The notes under the pieces were generated by a model. That model was not told the DNA's origin, did no database searches, and saw only the letters and a list, made by a program, of their open reading frames with translations. Shown here piece by piece: positions 1 through 5,698 of a DNA stretch of 5,698 nt. Where the stretch lies: NCBI GenBank assembly GCA_012512355.1, contig JAAZEI010000214.1, forward strand, positions 1 through 5,698, given 5' to 3'. Origin of the DNA: Clostridiales bacterium. Its GTDB lineage: Bacteria > Bacillota > Clostridia > Christensenellales > Aristaeellaceae. Within the stretch, counting starts at the first letter, position 1. Each line of letters starts with the position of its first letter. The translations under genes and the position numbers were made by a program.

Positions 1-1
1 G

Positions 2-304
2 GAAACTCTGCCGGGCATCGCAGCCCATTATGCTCAGCTGTTGGGGGTTCAGACCAAGCATATCAAAATTACTTCGGCCAAATCGCGTTTTGGCAGCTGC
101 TCGTCAACTCATGGGATATGTTTTTCTTACCTTCTCATGCAGTATCCAAAAGAAGCCATAGACTATGTGGTACTTCATGAAGTGGCGCACATCGTTCACC
201 ACAACCATGGCAGAGAGTTTTACAATTTGATTAAACTGCACATGCCCGATTACAAACATCGCAGTGAACTGCTCAAAAATATACCTCATGAGGTTGAAAC
301 GTGA
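2..304 (+). CDS. YgjP-type (SprT-like) zinc metallopeptidase, C-terminal part, 5' end outside window
   Basis: Predicted cytosolic zinc metallopeptidase of the YgjP/DUF45 family; its physiological substrate is not established. The frame is open from the left edge with no stop, so the TTG at 41 is internal and the gene starts upstream. About 100 residues are visible; the family is usually about 230-240 residues long. Seen directly: the family signature KSRFGSCSS (family members usually have Trp where Phe stands here), then the zinc-binding HEVAH at bases 176-190, with the two His as metal ligands and Glu as the catalytic base. A third His, in NHGREF at 206-208, has the spacing expected for the third ligand. 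The tail, with a MPDYK segment, matches the usual C-terminal end. The stop TGA (302-304) overlaps the GTG start of fbp, so the two are probably one transcription unit. Family assignment is strong; the biological role is unknown. Confidence 0.88.
   Translation, partial: ETLPGIAAHYAQLLGVQTKHIKITSAKSRFGSCSSTHGICFSYLLMQYPKEAIDYVVLHEVAHIVHHNHGREFYNLIKLHMPDYKHRSELLKNIPHEVET
290..303 (+). promoter_or_regulatory. fbp ribosome binding site and GTGA start/stop overlap
   Basis: A Shine-Dalgarno core GAGG (290-293) lies inside the end of the metallopeptidase gene, 7 nt before the GTG at 301. GTG start and TGA stop share the four bases GTGA. This fixes the fbp start at 301 and suggests translational coupling between the two genes. 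No separate promoter for fbp is apparent in the visible upstream coding sequence. Confidence 0.75.
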
Positions 305-2280
305 GAGATTTAGATTATTTGCGGCTGCTGTCAGCGCAGTACCCAACAAAAAACAGCGCTTTGCTCGAAATCATCCGCCTGGAAGCAATATTGCAATTGC
401 CCAAAGGCACGGAACTCTTTTTAAGCGATGTACATGGTGAAGATGAAGCTTTCACACATATCATTAACAATGCCTCGGGCATCATTACGGAAAAAATAAT
501 GAAAGCACTGCCGGAACTCGAAGTGGCCGGCAGGCAGGCGCTTAGTTCCCTTATCTATTACCCTGAGGAGCACCTGTTGTCTATCGAAGAAAGTGCCGAC
601 CCTGACCTCTGGGTTAGCACCCTTAGACAATTGATTGCTGTTTCCAGAGAAGTATCTTCAAAGTATTCAGGTAGTTTCGTGCGCTGGGCAATGCAGGAAG
701 ATTATCGTTTTATCATGGAGGATCTCATTTCTTATCAGGACAGAGAGAATCGTTTGCAGTATGTTTCTGGTATTTTGAGGGCTGTAATAACTTCCGGTAA
801 AGCAAAAGGGCTGGTCTTAGCGCTGTGCGCTCTCATCAAGCGACTGGCCGTCGCTAGATTACATCTTGTAGGCGATATTTATGACAGGGGGCCTCACGCC
901 GATATAGTAATGGATAGCCTAATTGATTATCATAGTGTTGATATTCAGTGGGGCAATCATGATATTCTGTGGATGGGGGCCGCAGCTGGATCTGCTGCCT
1001 GCGTGGCAAGTGCTGTGCGCAATTGTATCCAGTATAACAATTTGGATATGCTGGAAAATAGCTACGGTATCAACCTTCTGCCTTTGGCCTTATTTGCAAA
1101 CCGGATATATGCCGGAGATGATGCTGCAGCTTTTGCGCCGCGGTCTTTGTCAGAAGCTTTTTATCTCCCCGATGACCCAAAACTGTTTGCTCGAATGCAT
1201 AAAGCAATTGCGGTTATTCAATTTAAACTTGAAGGCCAGCTCGTCAGCCGCCGTCCTGAGTTTGCCATGCAGGACAGAGATGTTTTCAGTCGGGTAAATT
1301 GGACGAATTATGAATATCTAATAAATGGAGAGCCTTATCCCCTCATGGATACAAATTTCCCAAGTATCTCCCCGCAGCAGCCGCTTAACCTGACGGATGA
1401 TGAATACGCACTAATCGGACAATTGGTGGATGCCTTCAGACGAAGTGAAAAGCTTCAAAAGCACGTAGAGTTCCTGTATCAGGCAGGAGATCTTTATCTT
1501 CGTTTTAATGGTAATCTGCTTTATCATGGCTGTATCCCTCTTGAAGAGGATGGCAGCTTCATGGAATTCAAATTTAATGATCAACTGCTCAGCGGAAGAC
1601 CCTTATTTGAATATTTAGCAAGAATGGCCAGGATGGGTTTCTTTGCCCCTGAGAATAGCTCGCAGCGCAAACTAGGGCGCGATTATTTATGGTTTTTGTG
1701 GTGTGGACGCAATGCGCCTACTTTTGGGAAAAGCCACATTGCGACTTTCGAGCGGCTTTTGATATGTGATGAAAAAACCTGGATAGAAAAACAAAACTCA
1801 TATTATGATTTTTATGATCAAGAAGAATTTGTGCGAAAAGCTCTGGATGATTTTGGCTGTAACAGGCCCTGGAGCCGTATTATCAACGGGCATATGCCTG
1901 TTAAAACCAAAAAGGGCGAAGATCCCAGAAAAGCAGGCGGTCGGCTGATTGTTATAGATGGCGGTTTTTGCCAGGCATATCAAAAGAAAACAGGTATTGC
2001 CGGTTTTACGATGTTCTTTTCTTCGCATGGAATTCGTATAGCGGCTCACGAATCTTTCACATCAAGGGCTGAAGCGATCAGCGGACATCTTGATATCCAA
2101 AGCGAGAAACTTATGATTGAAAATTTGCCAAAGCGTTTATTGATGGCTGATACAGATGAAGGTGAAACCATCATAAGAAGGGTAAACGATCTTGAGCAGC
2201 TGATACAAGCATATCGTTTGGGTCAGCTGAGTCCCGGTTTCATCGATATCACAAAAAGCTCGAGCCCATATAAATACTAA
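301..2280 (+). CDS. fbp: Fructose-1,6-bisphosphatase, class III
   Basis: Cytosolic enzyme hydrolysing fructose 1,6-bisphosphate to fructose 6-phosphate and phosphate, the irreversible step of gluconeogenesis. The 659-residue product has the normal length for the class III (Bacillota-type) family, close to B. subtilis Fbp, which has a short extra N-terminal segment. Calcineurin-like metallophosphatase motifs appear in order: DVHGE (residues 43-47), GDIYDRG (191-197), GNHD (218-221), NGHMPVK (529-535) and DGGFCQAYQ (553-561). These supply the dinuclear metal ligands. Family-typical stretches such as YHSVDIQWGNHD, KRPN-like RRPEF and LYHGCIP are also present, with no frameshift. The start is GTG, supported by the GAGG at 290 and by the coupled overlap with the upstream metallopeptidase gene. 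The gene ends only 10 bp from the convergent regulator gene, with no terminator hairpin between. Identity is very secure; regulation (the B. subtilis enzyme responds to PEP and AMP) cannot be read here. Confidence 0.97.
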   Translation: MRDLDYLRLLSAQYPTKNSALLEIIRLEAILQLPKGTELFLSDVHGEDEAFTHIINNASGIITEKIMKALPELEVAGRQALSSLIYYPEEHLLSIEESADPDLWVSTLRQLIAVSREVSSKYSGSFVRWAMQEDYRFIMEDLISYQDRENRLQYVSGILRAVITSGKAKGLVLALCALIKRLAVARLHLVGDIYDRGPHADIVMDSLIDYHSVDIQWGNHDILWMGAAAGSAACVASAVRNCIQYNNLDMLENSYGINLLPLALFANRIYAGDDAAAFAPRSLSEAFYLPDDPKLFARMHKAIAVIQFKLEGQLVSRRPEFAMQDRDVFSRVNWTNYEYLINGEPYPLMDTNFPSISPQQPLNLTDDEYALIGQLVDAFRRSEKLQKHVEFLYQAGDLYLRFNGNLLYHGCIPLEEDGSFMEFKFNDQLLSGRPLFEYLARMARMGFFAPENSSQRKLGRDYLWFLWCGRNAPTFGKSHIATFERLLICDEKTWIEKQNSYYDFYDQEEFVRKALDDFGCNRPWSRIINGHMPVKTKKGEDPRKAGGRLIVIDGGFCQAYQKKTGIAGFTMFFSSHGIRIAAHESFTSRAEAISGHLDIQSEKLMIENLPKRLLMADTDEGETIIRRVNDLEQLIQAYRLGQLSPGFIDITKSSSPYKY

Positions 2281-2290
2281 AAATGTTTTC

Positions 2291-3670
2291 TTATAGCTGC
2301 CATGCAGTCCTTAGTGCTTTTACAGCACCATGTAGGTCCTGATCTTTCAAGCCTGCAAATCCTAAAACAAGCGTTGAGGGTGGGGAAGTTAGCCGGCGAT
2401 AATATTCTGATAAACCATGCAGAGGTATACCGACCTTATGAGCTCTCTTCAAGAGCTCTGCTTCGCCGTGCTGGGGCACATGCAACAGGAAGTGCAAGCC
2501 TGCCTGTTCACCAAAAACATGAGTGTTTGGGATCTCCAGGAGCAAACTTAATAATTCACGCAACCTTCGTGCATAGATATTCCCTGCTCTTCTTAAATGC
2601 CTTGAATAGTATCCTTCGCTGATGAAACGGGCAAGTGTTTGCTGATCAAAACGCGAGACTGTCTCACCGCTTTTTATCATTTCGATTTTGTATCTGTGCA
2701 TCAAACTGTCAGGCAGTACCATATAGGCCAAGCGCATGCTGGGGGCTAAGCTACGGCTGAAGGTACCTATATAACAAACTTGCCCAGGCAGGCCTAAGCC
2801 TTGAAGTGCAGGGAGGGGTCTGGAAAAATGACGAAACTCACTGTCATAATCATCTTCGATAATGAATCGGTTTGGCTTTTCGCTCGCCCAGCGTAAGAGT
2901 TCTCTTCTTCGTCCTACCGGCATGGAAATGCCCAGAGGAAACTGATGCGAAGGAGTAATGTAGCAGATATTGGAATCGCTGTTATATAAAGCATCAGCTG
3001 ATATACCGTTTTCGTCAGTAGGTATAGGATTAATTTGCATGCTCAGGCGCTGACAATTTCTATAAATGCCATGGTATCCCGGATCTTCAGCTCCTACAAT
3101 ACTGTTTTTCGGCAGCATTTGCAGCAAGGTAGACAACAAATAATCAGCACCTGCGCCAATAATGATATTTTGAGGCTGAGCATTCAGCGCTCTGTATTGA
3201 TGCAAAAAAATGCTCAACGCATTGCGCAGTTCAATTTCACCCTGAGGATTGCCTCGCTGTAAAAGCTCTGGACGATGAAAAAGTGCTTCGCGAAACAGTT
3301 TACTCCAGAGTTTAAAAGGGAAAATGGAGGCATCAGAAGCTGAAGTTGAAAAATCATACAGTGGGTTAGGCGGCTCGAGCTCATCAGCAGCGGTCACAGT
3401 GCTTGATTGTATATCCCGCAGCGGTTCCAGACGGTTGACAAAATAACCGCGGCGCTGGGAAGACCTGATATAACCTTCCTGTTCCAACAATTCGTATGCT
3501 GATTTTATAGTAGATTCGCTCACTGAAAGGAGGCTGCTTAGTTCACGCCGTGAAGGAAGTTTGCAGTCAAAAGTTAGCTGTCCGCTGCTTATCTGCGATG
3601 CAATGTAGCGATACAGCTGCTCATACATAGGCAGCGGCAGGTTCTGGTCTAACTGGCAAATGAGTTTCAT
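2291..3670 (-). CDS. MocR/GabR-family transcriptional regulator (GntR winged helix + aminotransferase-like domain) lacking the PLP lysine
   Basis: Predicted DNA-binding regulator with a fold-type I PLP-enzyme domain as ligand sensor. Using the ATG at 3670 it is 459 residues, normal for MocR proteins. Residues about 12-78 are a GntR-type winged helix (KLPSRREL at 37-44, recognition helix around VSESTIKSAYELL, wing ending GYFV). A linker of about 25-30 residues follows, then an aminotransferase-like domain from about 106 to the end. Visible PLP-site motifs: EDDYDSEF (272-279; D273 and Y275 align with B. subtilis GabR D279 and Y281) and GTFSRSLAPSMR, where R306 occupies the position of the Schiff-base Lys (K312 in GabR). 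The late GFAG motif has Gly where GabR has the substrate-carboxylate Arg (R430). The open frame extends to a GTG at 3727, but that start has no good ribosome site, whereas GGAGGGG precedes 3670. It is divergent from an ECF S component, its likely target, and may regulate itself. Family secure; ligand unknown. Confidence 0.93.
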   Translation of the reverse strand: MKLICQLDQNLPLPMYEQLYRYIASQISSGQLTFDCKLPSRRELSSLLSVSESTIKSAYELLEQEGYIRSSQRRGYFVNRLEPLRDIQSSTVTAADELEPPNPLYDFSTSASDASIFPFKLWSKLFREALFHRPELLQRGNPQGEIELRNALSIFLHQYRALNAQPQNIIIGAGADYLLSTLLQMLPKNSIVGAEDPGYHGIYRNCQRLSMQINPIPTDENGISADALYNSDSNICYITPSHQFPLGISMPVGRRRELLRWASEKPNRFIIEDDYDSEFRHFSRPLPALQGLGLPGQVCYIGTFSRSLAPSMRLAYMVLPDSLMHRYKIEMIKSGETVSRFDQQTLARFISEGYYSRHLRRAGNIYARRLRELLSLLLEIPNTHVFGEQAGLHFLLHVPQHGEAELLKRAHKVGIPLHGLSEYYRRLTSPPSTLVLGFAGLKDQDLHGAVKALRTAWQL

Positions 3671-3673
3671 AAG

Positions 3674-3680
3674 CCCCTCC
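3674..3680 (-). promoter_or_regulatory. Ribosome binding site deciding the MocR-type regulator start
   Basis: On the minus strand GGAGGGG lies just before the ATG at 3670-3668; the GGAGG part is spaced 5 nt from the start. The alternative in-frame starts (ATG at 3691 and GTG at 3727) have no purine-rich Shine-Dalgarno sequence. The GTG at 3727 would also start only about 5 nt from the predicted transcription start. Confidence 0.8.
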
Positions 3681-3682
3681 GC

Positions 3683-3727
3683 TGGTATCATAGAATATTT
3701 GTTAAGTGGTGCTTTACACAATACCAC
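3683..3727. promoter_or_regulatory. Candidate MocR-type operator: TGGT/ACCA half-sites
   Basis: Three copies of a TGGT core are seen: TGGTAT at 3683-3688, GTGGT at 3706-3710 and, inverted, ATACCAC at 3721-3727. The last two form a GTGGT-N12-ACCAC inverted repeat that brackets the -35 box (3713-3718) of the S-component promoter. The outer two form a TGGTAT/ATACCA inverted pair with 32 bp between. ATACCA is, as I recall, the core hexamer repeated in the B. subtilis GabR operator, though there as direct repeats about 34 bp apart. An 8-bp palindrome, ACAATTGT, overlaps at 3726-3733. Binding by the adjacent regulator is inference. Confidence 0.45.
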
Positions 3728-3740
3728 AATTGTATATTAT
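3713..3740 (+). promoter_or_regulatory. Predicted sigma-A promoter for the ECF S component
   Basis: TTTACA (3713-3718, 5 of 6 to consensus) and TATTAT (3735-3740, 5 of 6) are separated by 16 bp, predicting a start near 3747 and a leader of about 30 nt. The -10 box overlaps that of the opposing regulator promoter. The -35 box sits inside the GTGGT-N12-ACCAC inverted repeat, so a bound protein there would be expected to affect polymerase access. Confidence 0.55.
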
Positions 3741-3766
3741 TATAAGTAATAGCTAATATTTGTCAA
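3739..3766 (-). promoter_or_regulatory. Consensus sigma-A promoter for the MocR-type regulator
   Basis: On the minus strand a perfect TTGACA (3766-3761) and a perfect TATAAT (3744-3739) are separated by 16 bp. The predicted start is near 3732, giving a leader of about 60 nt to the ATG at 3670. All twelve hexamer bases match consensus, unusual for a regulator gene and suggesting that expression is held in check by a bound protein. The -35 box overlaps the leader and Shine-Dalgarno region of the opposite gene. Confidence 0.75.
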
Positions 3767-3771
3767 GGAGG
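3765..3771 (+). promoter_or_regulatory. Ribosome binding site of the ECF S component
   Basis: AAGGAGG ends 4 nt before the ATG at 3776 and 7 nt before the ATG at 3779. The second spacing is nearer the usual optimum, so 3779 is preferred; the two choices differ by one Met. Confidence 0.8.
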
Positions 3772-3778
3772 CAAGATG

Positions 3779-4327
3779 ATGTCGAGAAAAACAAGGACAA
3801 CTGAAGTTACATTTGCTGCAATGATGATTGCCTTGGTATTTGTGTCCAACTATATCAGCATACCCACAGGTTACTCAAGGCTGCATGTTGCCAATGCCAT
3901 CTGCCTGCTGGCAGGCATGCTGTTTGGCGGTCTCAAAGGAGCGCTGATAGCTGGTCTGGGTTCCGCGCTGTTTGATTTAACTTTTCCTGCTTATGCACCT
4001 GAAGCTTGGATAACATTTATCAACAAGGGTGCCATGGCGCTGGTTTGCGGTATCATTGTCCATGACAAGGGGAACAAATTAAATCCTCACGCGCTGCGCG
4101 TGGTTGCTGCAGTGACCGGCGCACTTCTTTACATGGTCCTATATATGATAAAGAGTTATATACAGATTCGCTGGATTACCCCTATCCCGGCAGATGTTAT
4201 TCCGGTTACTCTAATTGGAAAGCTTGCTTCGTCTTCTTTGAATGCATTGTTCGCTGTCATTGCGGCACCAATTTTATATGCATCTTTGTATCCTGCGCTA
4301 AAACAAGCAGGAATCTGGAAAAATTAG
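3779..4327 (+). CDS. ECF-type transporter S component (substrate-binding membrane protein)
   Basis: Predicted membrane substrate-capture subunit of an energy-coupling factor vitamin transporter. Such proteins bind a vitamin or precursor and dock on a shared EcfA/EcfA'/EcfT module. It has 182 residues from ATG 3779 (183 from 3776), the usual S-component size. In 183-residue numbering, hydrophobic segments fall at about 11-30, 38-52, 54-70, 78-95, 108-125 and 143-172, roughly a six-helix bundle. Helix 1 carries A15-M-M-I-A19, matching the AxxxA motif by which S components contact EcfT. The GGLKGALIAGLGSALFDL stretch, followed by WITFINKG, resembles the PF07155/DUF1393-type S components. No EcfA or EcfT gene is adjacent, as expected for a group II solo S component. 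Divergence from a MocR-type regulator suggests vitamin B6 or a related compound (as proposed for PdxU-type proteins), but the substrate cannot be read from the sequence. A terminator follows at 4388. Confidence 0.85.
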   Translation: MSRKTRTTEVTFAAMMIALVFVSNYISIPTGYSRLHVANAICLLAGMLFGGLKGALIAGLGSALFDLTFPAYAPEAWITFINKGAMALVCGIIVHDKGNKLNPHALRVVAAVTGALLYMVLYMIKSYIQIRWITPIPADVIPVTLIGKLASSSLNALFAVIAAPILYASLYPALKQAGIWKN

Positions 4328-4387
4328 CCCCGGCGAGTGATCGGTAGGCTCATGAGAAACTTGAAACGAAATGTAGTTATATAATAA

Positions 4388-4419
4388 AAAAAGCTGAGCA
4401 TTTGTATGCCTAGCTTTTT
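4388..4419. terminator. Bidirectional intrinsic terminator between convergent S-component and melA genes
   Basis: A 14-bp stem (4388-4401 with 4406-4419, one G-T wobble and one A-C mismatch) closes a TTGT loop. It has a run of A on the left (4386-4392) and of T on the right (4415-4419), so each transcript ends in a U tract. It lies about 60 nt past the S-component stop and about 23 nt past the melA stop. The GC core is short (GCT and GCAT segments), so efficiency may be moderate. The rest of 4328-4441 holds nothing else I recognise. Confidence 0.82.
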
Positions 4420-4441
4420 AAAAATAATTATTTATTTTTAT

Positions 4442-5698
4442 TCAGTGATATTTTGGCATCCAGTCGCCATGTTCATTGATCAGATCGTCGCACATGGCGA
4501 TGATGTCATCAATAGAAAGCTCACTTGCCGTATGCGGATCAAGCAGGGCTGCCTGATATATGTAATCCTTTTTCAAAGTTCTGGCAGCCTCAATGGTCAG
4601 CAGCTGTACATTGATATTGGTTCTGTTGAGGGCTGCCAGCTGCTCGGGCAAGCCTCCTATATAGGTAGGCACTATCCCGCTCTTGTCAACCAGGCAGGGC
4701 ACTTCAACCACACAATTACTTGGCAGGTTGGTAATAAGTCCGGTATTAAGTACGTTTCCACCTATTTTGGCTGGACGGTTTGTTTCCATCGCCTCCATGA
4801 TATAGCTGGCATATTCATTTGTGCGGGTATGTGTGAGGTGAGGGTTAGCGGTAAGCTCGTGACCGCGTTCTTTCCATTCTTTGATCTGTTTGATGCAGCG
4901 CCTGGGATATTCATCCAGCGGGATATTAAACCGCTCAATAAGTTCAGGATACTTATCTTTGATGAAATAAGGCATATATTCAGCATTGTGTTCGCTTGAC
5001 TCTGTTACATAATAACCAAAGCGCTTCATGATTTCATAACGCACCATGTCATTGTGCTTTTCACTGCGCGCCTCTGCTCTCTTTTTAATTTCCGGGTATA
5101 AGTCTTTGCCGTCTTTTGAAATTTCAAGCAGCCAGGCCATGTGGTTGATCCCGGCGATTTGCCATTGCACACTTTCATCATAAGGCATATTAAGTCCTTT
5201 GAGTAAATGCTCGGCACATACTTGAACACTGTGGCACAGGCCAACAGTCTTAACATGGCTCAGGCGCAGCATGGCGCCAGTCAACGTGCACATGGGGTTG
5301 GTATAATTAAGGAACCAGGCGTCTGGACACATTTCCTCCATGTCCCTTGCAAAGTCGAGCATAACCGGTATTGTACGAAGTGAACGAAAGATACCGCCAA
5401 TACCCAGGGTATCAGCAATGGTTTGCCTCAGGCCATACTTTCGGGGAATCTCAAAATCGGTGACAGTGCAGGGCTCATACAAGCCAACCTGAATGGCGTT
5501 GACTACATAATGAGCACCCTGCAAGGCATTCTTGCGCTGCGGTATTCCCAGGAATTTTTCGATCTTTGCCTTGGAGCCATTGTTTCGGTTAATGGCGTCC
5601 AGCATCTGATAGGATTCTTCCAGACGAACAGAATCAATATCATATAAAGCAATATGGCTGTCTTCGAGCGCTTTTGTCATCATGACATCGCCTAGTAC
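4442..5698 (-). CDS. melA: Alpha-galactosidase, glycoside hydrolase family 4 (MelA type), N-terminus outside window
   Basis: Cytosolic NAD+- and Mn2+-dependent glycosidase that releases galactose from alpha-galactosides such as melibiose by the GH4 redox mechanism. 418 residues are visible and the frame runs open to the right edge, so the ATG at 5683 is internal. Only about 20 N-terminal residues, including the glycine-rich NAD loop, should be missing relative to the usual 430-450. Visible: LGDVM at the edge, ALYDID (acidic end of the Rossmann strand), NYTNP (bases 5294-5308), CHSVQ with metal-ligand Cys at 5234-5236, and GINHMAW with metal-ligand His at 5141-5143. C-terminal stretches VEVPCLVDKSG, LPEQLAALN and DPHTASELSIDD are typical of MelA. 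CHSV is the GH4 signature for alpha-galactosidases, as against CDMP or CNVP in phospho-glycosidases. The stop is TGA, followed by the shared terminator. Its promoter and any transporter partners lie outside the window. Confidence 0.93.
   Translation of the reverse strand, partial: VLGDVMMTKALEDSHIALYDIDSVRLEESYQMLDAINRNNGSKAKIEKFLGIPQRKNALQGAHYVVNAIQVGLYEPCTVTDFEIPRKYGLRQTIADTLGIGGIFRSLRTIPVMLDFARDMEEMCPDAWFLNYTNPMCTLTGAMLRLSHVKTVGLCHSVQVCAEHLLKGLNMPYDESVQWQIAGINHMAWLLEISKDGKDLYPEIKKRAEARSEKHNDMVRYEIMKRFGYYVTESSEHNAEYMPYFIKDKYPELIERFNIPLDEYPRRCIKQIKEWKERGHELTANPHLTHTRTNEYASYIMEAMETNRPAKIGGNVLNTGLITNLPSNCVVEVPCLVDKSGIVPTYIGGLPEQLAALNRTNINVQLLTIEAARTLKKDYIYQAALLDPHTASELSIDDIIAMCDDLINEHGDWMPKYH

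Larger units (their letters stand above)
3694..3767 (+). repeat. 13-bp imperfect direct repeat in the divergent promoter region
   Basis: AATATTTGTTAAG at 3694-3706 recurs as AATATTTGTCAAG at 3755-3767, with one mismatch and a start-to-start distance of 61 bp, close to six helical turns. The first copy lies in the leader of the regulator gene just upstream of the S-component -35 box. The second overlaps the regulator's -35 box and the start of the S-component ribosome site. It could be a second operator pair, or chance in AT-rich DNA. Confidence 0.4.

Noticed and set aside
104..349. An 81-codon minus-strand frame opposite the metallopeptidase and fbp start
   Set aside because: It is antisense to the HEVAH-bearing coding sequence and spans two real genes; no supporting start signal.
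923..1297. A 124-codon plus-strand frame within fbp
   Set aside because: It overlaps conserved fbp coding sequence (including the GNHD motif) in another frame, with no ribosome site.
2302..2622. A 106-codon plus-strand frame opposite the regulator's C-terminal part
   Set aside because: It is antisense to a well-supported aminotransferase-like domain and has no recognisable product; treated as a coding shadow.
3671..3727. N-terminal extension of the regulator to a GTG at 3727 (478 residues)
   Set aside because: The extra 19 residues precede the usual MocR start, lack a ribosome site, and cover the leader and candidate operator; GGAGGGG before the ATG at 3670 fits better.
3671..3778. Possible riboswitch in front of the S component
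   Set aside because: The predicted leader is only about 30 nt, too short for the known vitamin riboswitches, and no conserved core is visible.
4422..4433. 12-bp palindrome AAATAATTATTT after the melA stop
   Set aside because: It is made only of A and T in very AT-rich spacer DNA and is likely chance; no sign that it is a binding site.
4406..4999. A 197-codon open frame on the plus strand
   Set aside because: It starts inside the terminator hairpin, has no ribosome site and lies wholly antisense to melA, whose protein matches a known family throughout; its translation resembles no family I know.

Overview
The window reads as chromosomal DNA from a low-to-mid GC member of the Bacillota (Firmicutes), probably a clostridial-type gut or anaerobic lineage. 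The class III fructose-1,6-bisphosphatase, a solo ECF-transporter S component, a MocR/GabR-type regulator, a GH4 alpha-galactosidase, strong AGGAGG-type ribosome binding sites and a near-consensus sigma-A promoter all point that way. The exact genus cannot be read from the sequence. All five genes look intact where they are visible; the two at the window ends are cut by the edge.

Layout. (1) At 2-304 (+) is the C-terminal third or so of a YgjP-type (SprT-like) zinc metallopeptidase, whose stop codon overlaps the GTG start of the next gene by 4 nt. (2) At 301-2280 (+) is a complete class III fbp gene for gluconeogenesis. (3) Only 10 bp separates its stop from the stop of a convergent gene at 2291-3670 (-), a MocR-family regulator with an N-terminal GntR winged helix and a C-terminal aminotransferase fold. 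(4) The roughly 105-bp region 3671-3778 divides this regulator from a divergent ECF S component at 3779-4327 (+). It holds two back-to-back promoters with overlapping -10 boxes, TGGT/ACCA half-sites resembling GabR-type operators, and a 13-bp imperfect direct repeat. (5) A short hairpin with A and T tracts on its two sides (4388-4419) can end transcription from both directions. (6) At 4442-5698 (-) is a GH4 alpha-galactosidase (MelA type) running off the right edge.

How the genes fit together. The regulator and the S component form a likely control unit: a sensor with a PLP-enzyme fold facing a small-molecule (probably vitamin or cofactor-precursor) uptake gene. Vitamin B6 is the natural first guess, but the regulator has Arg where the family has the PLP-binding Lys, so its ligand chemistry is in question. 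This is the most interesting point in the window. The fbp and melA genes are ordinary central-carbon and sugar-use genes with no evident link to that pair. I see no mobile elements, CRISPR arrays, tRNA or rRNA genes, or riboswitches.
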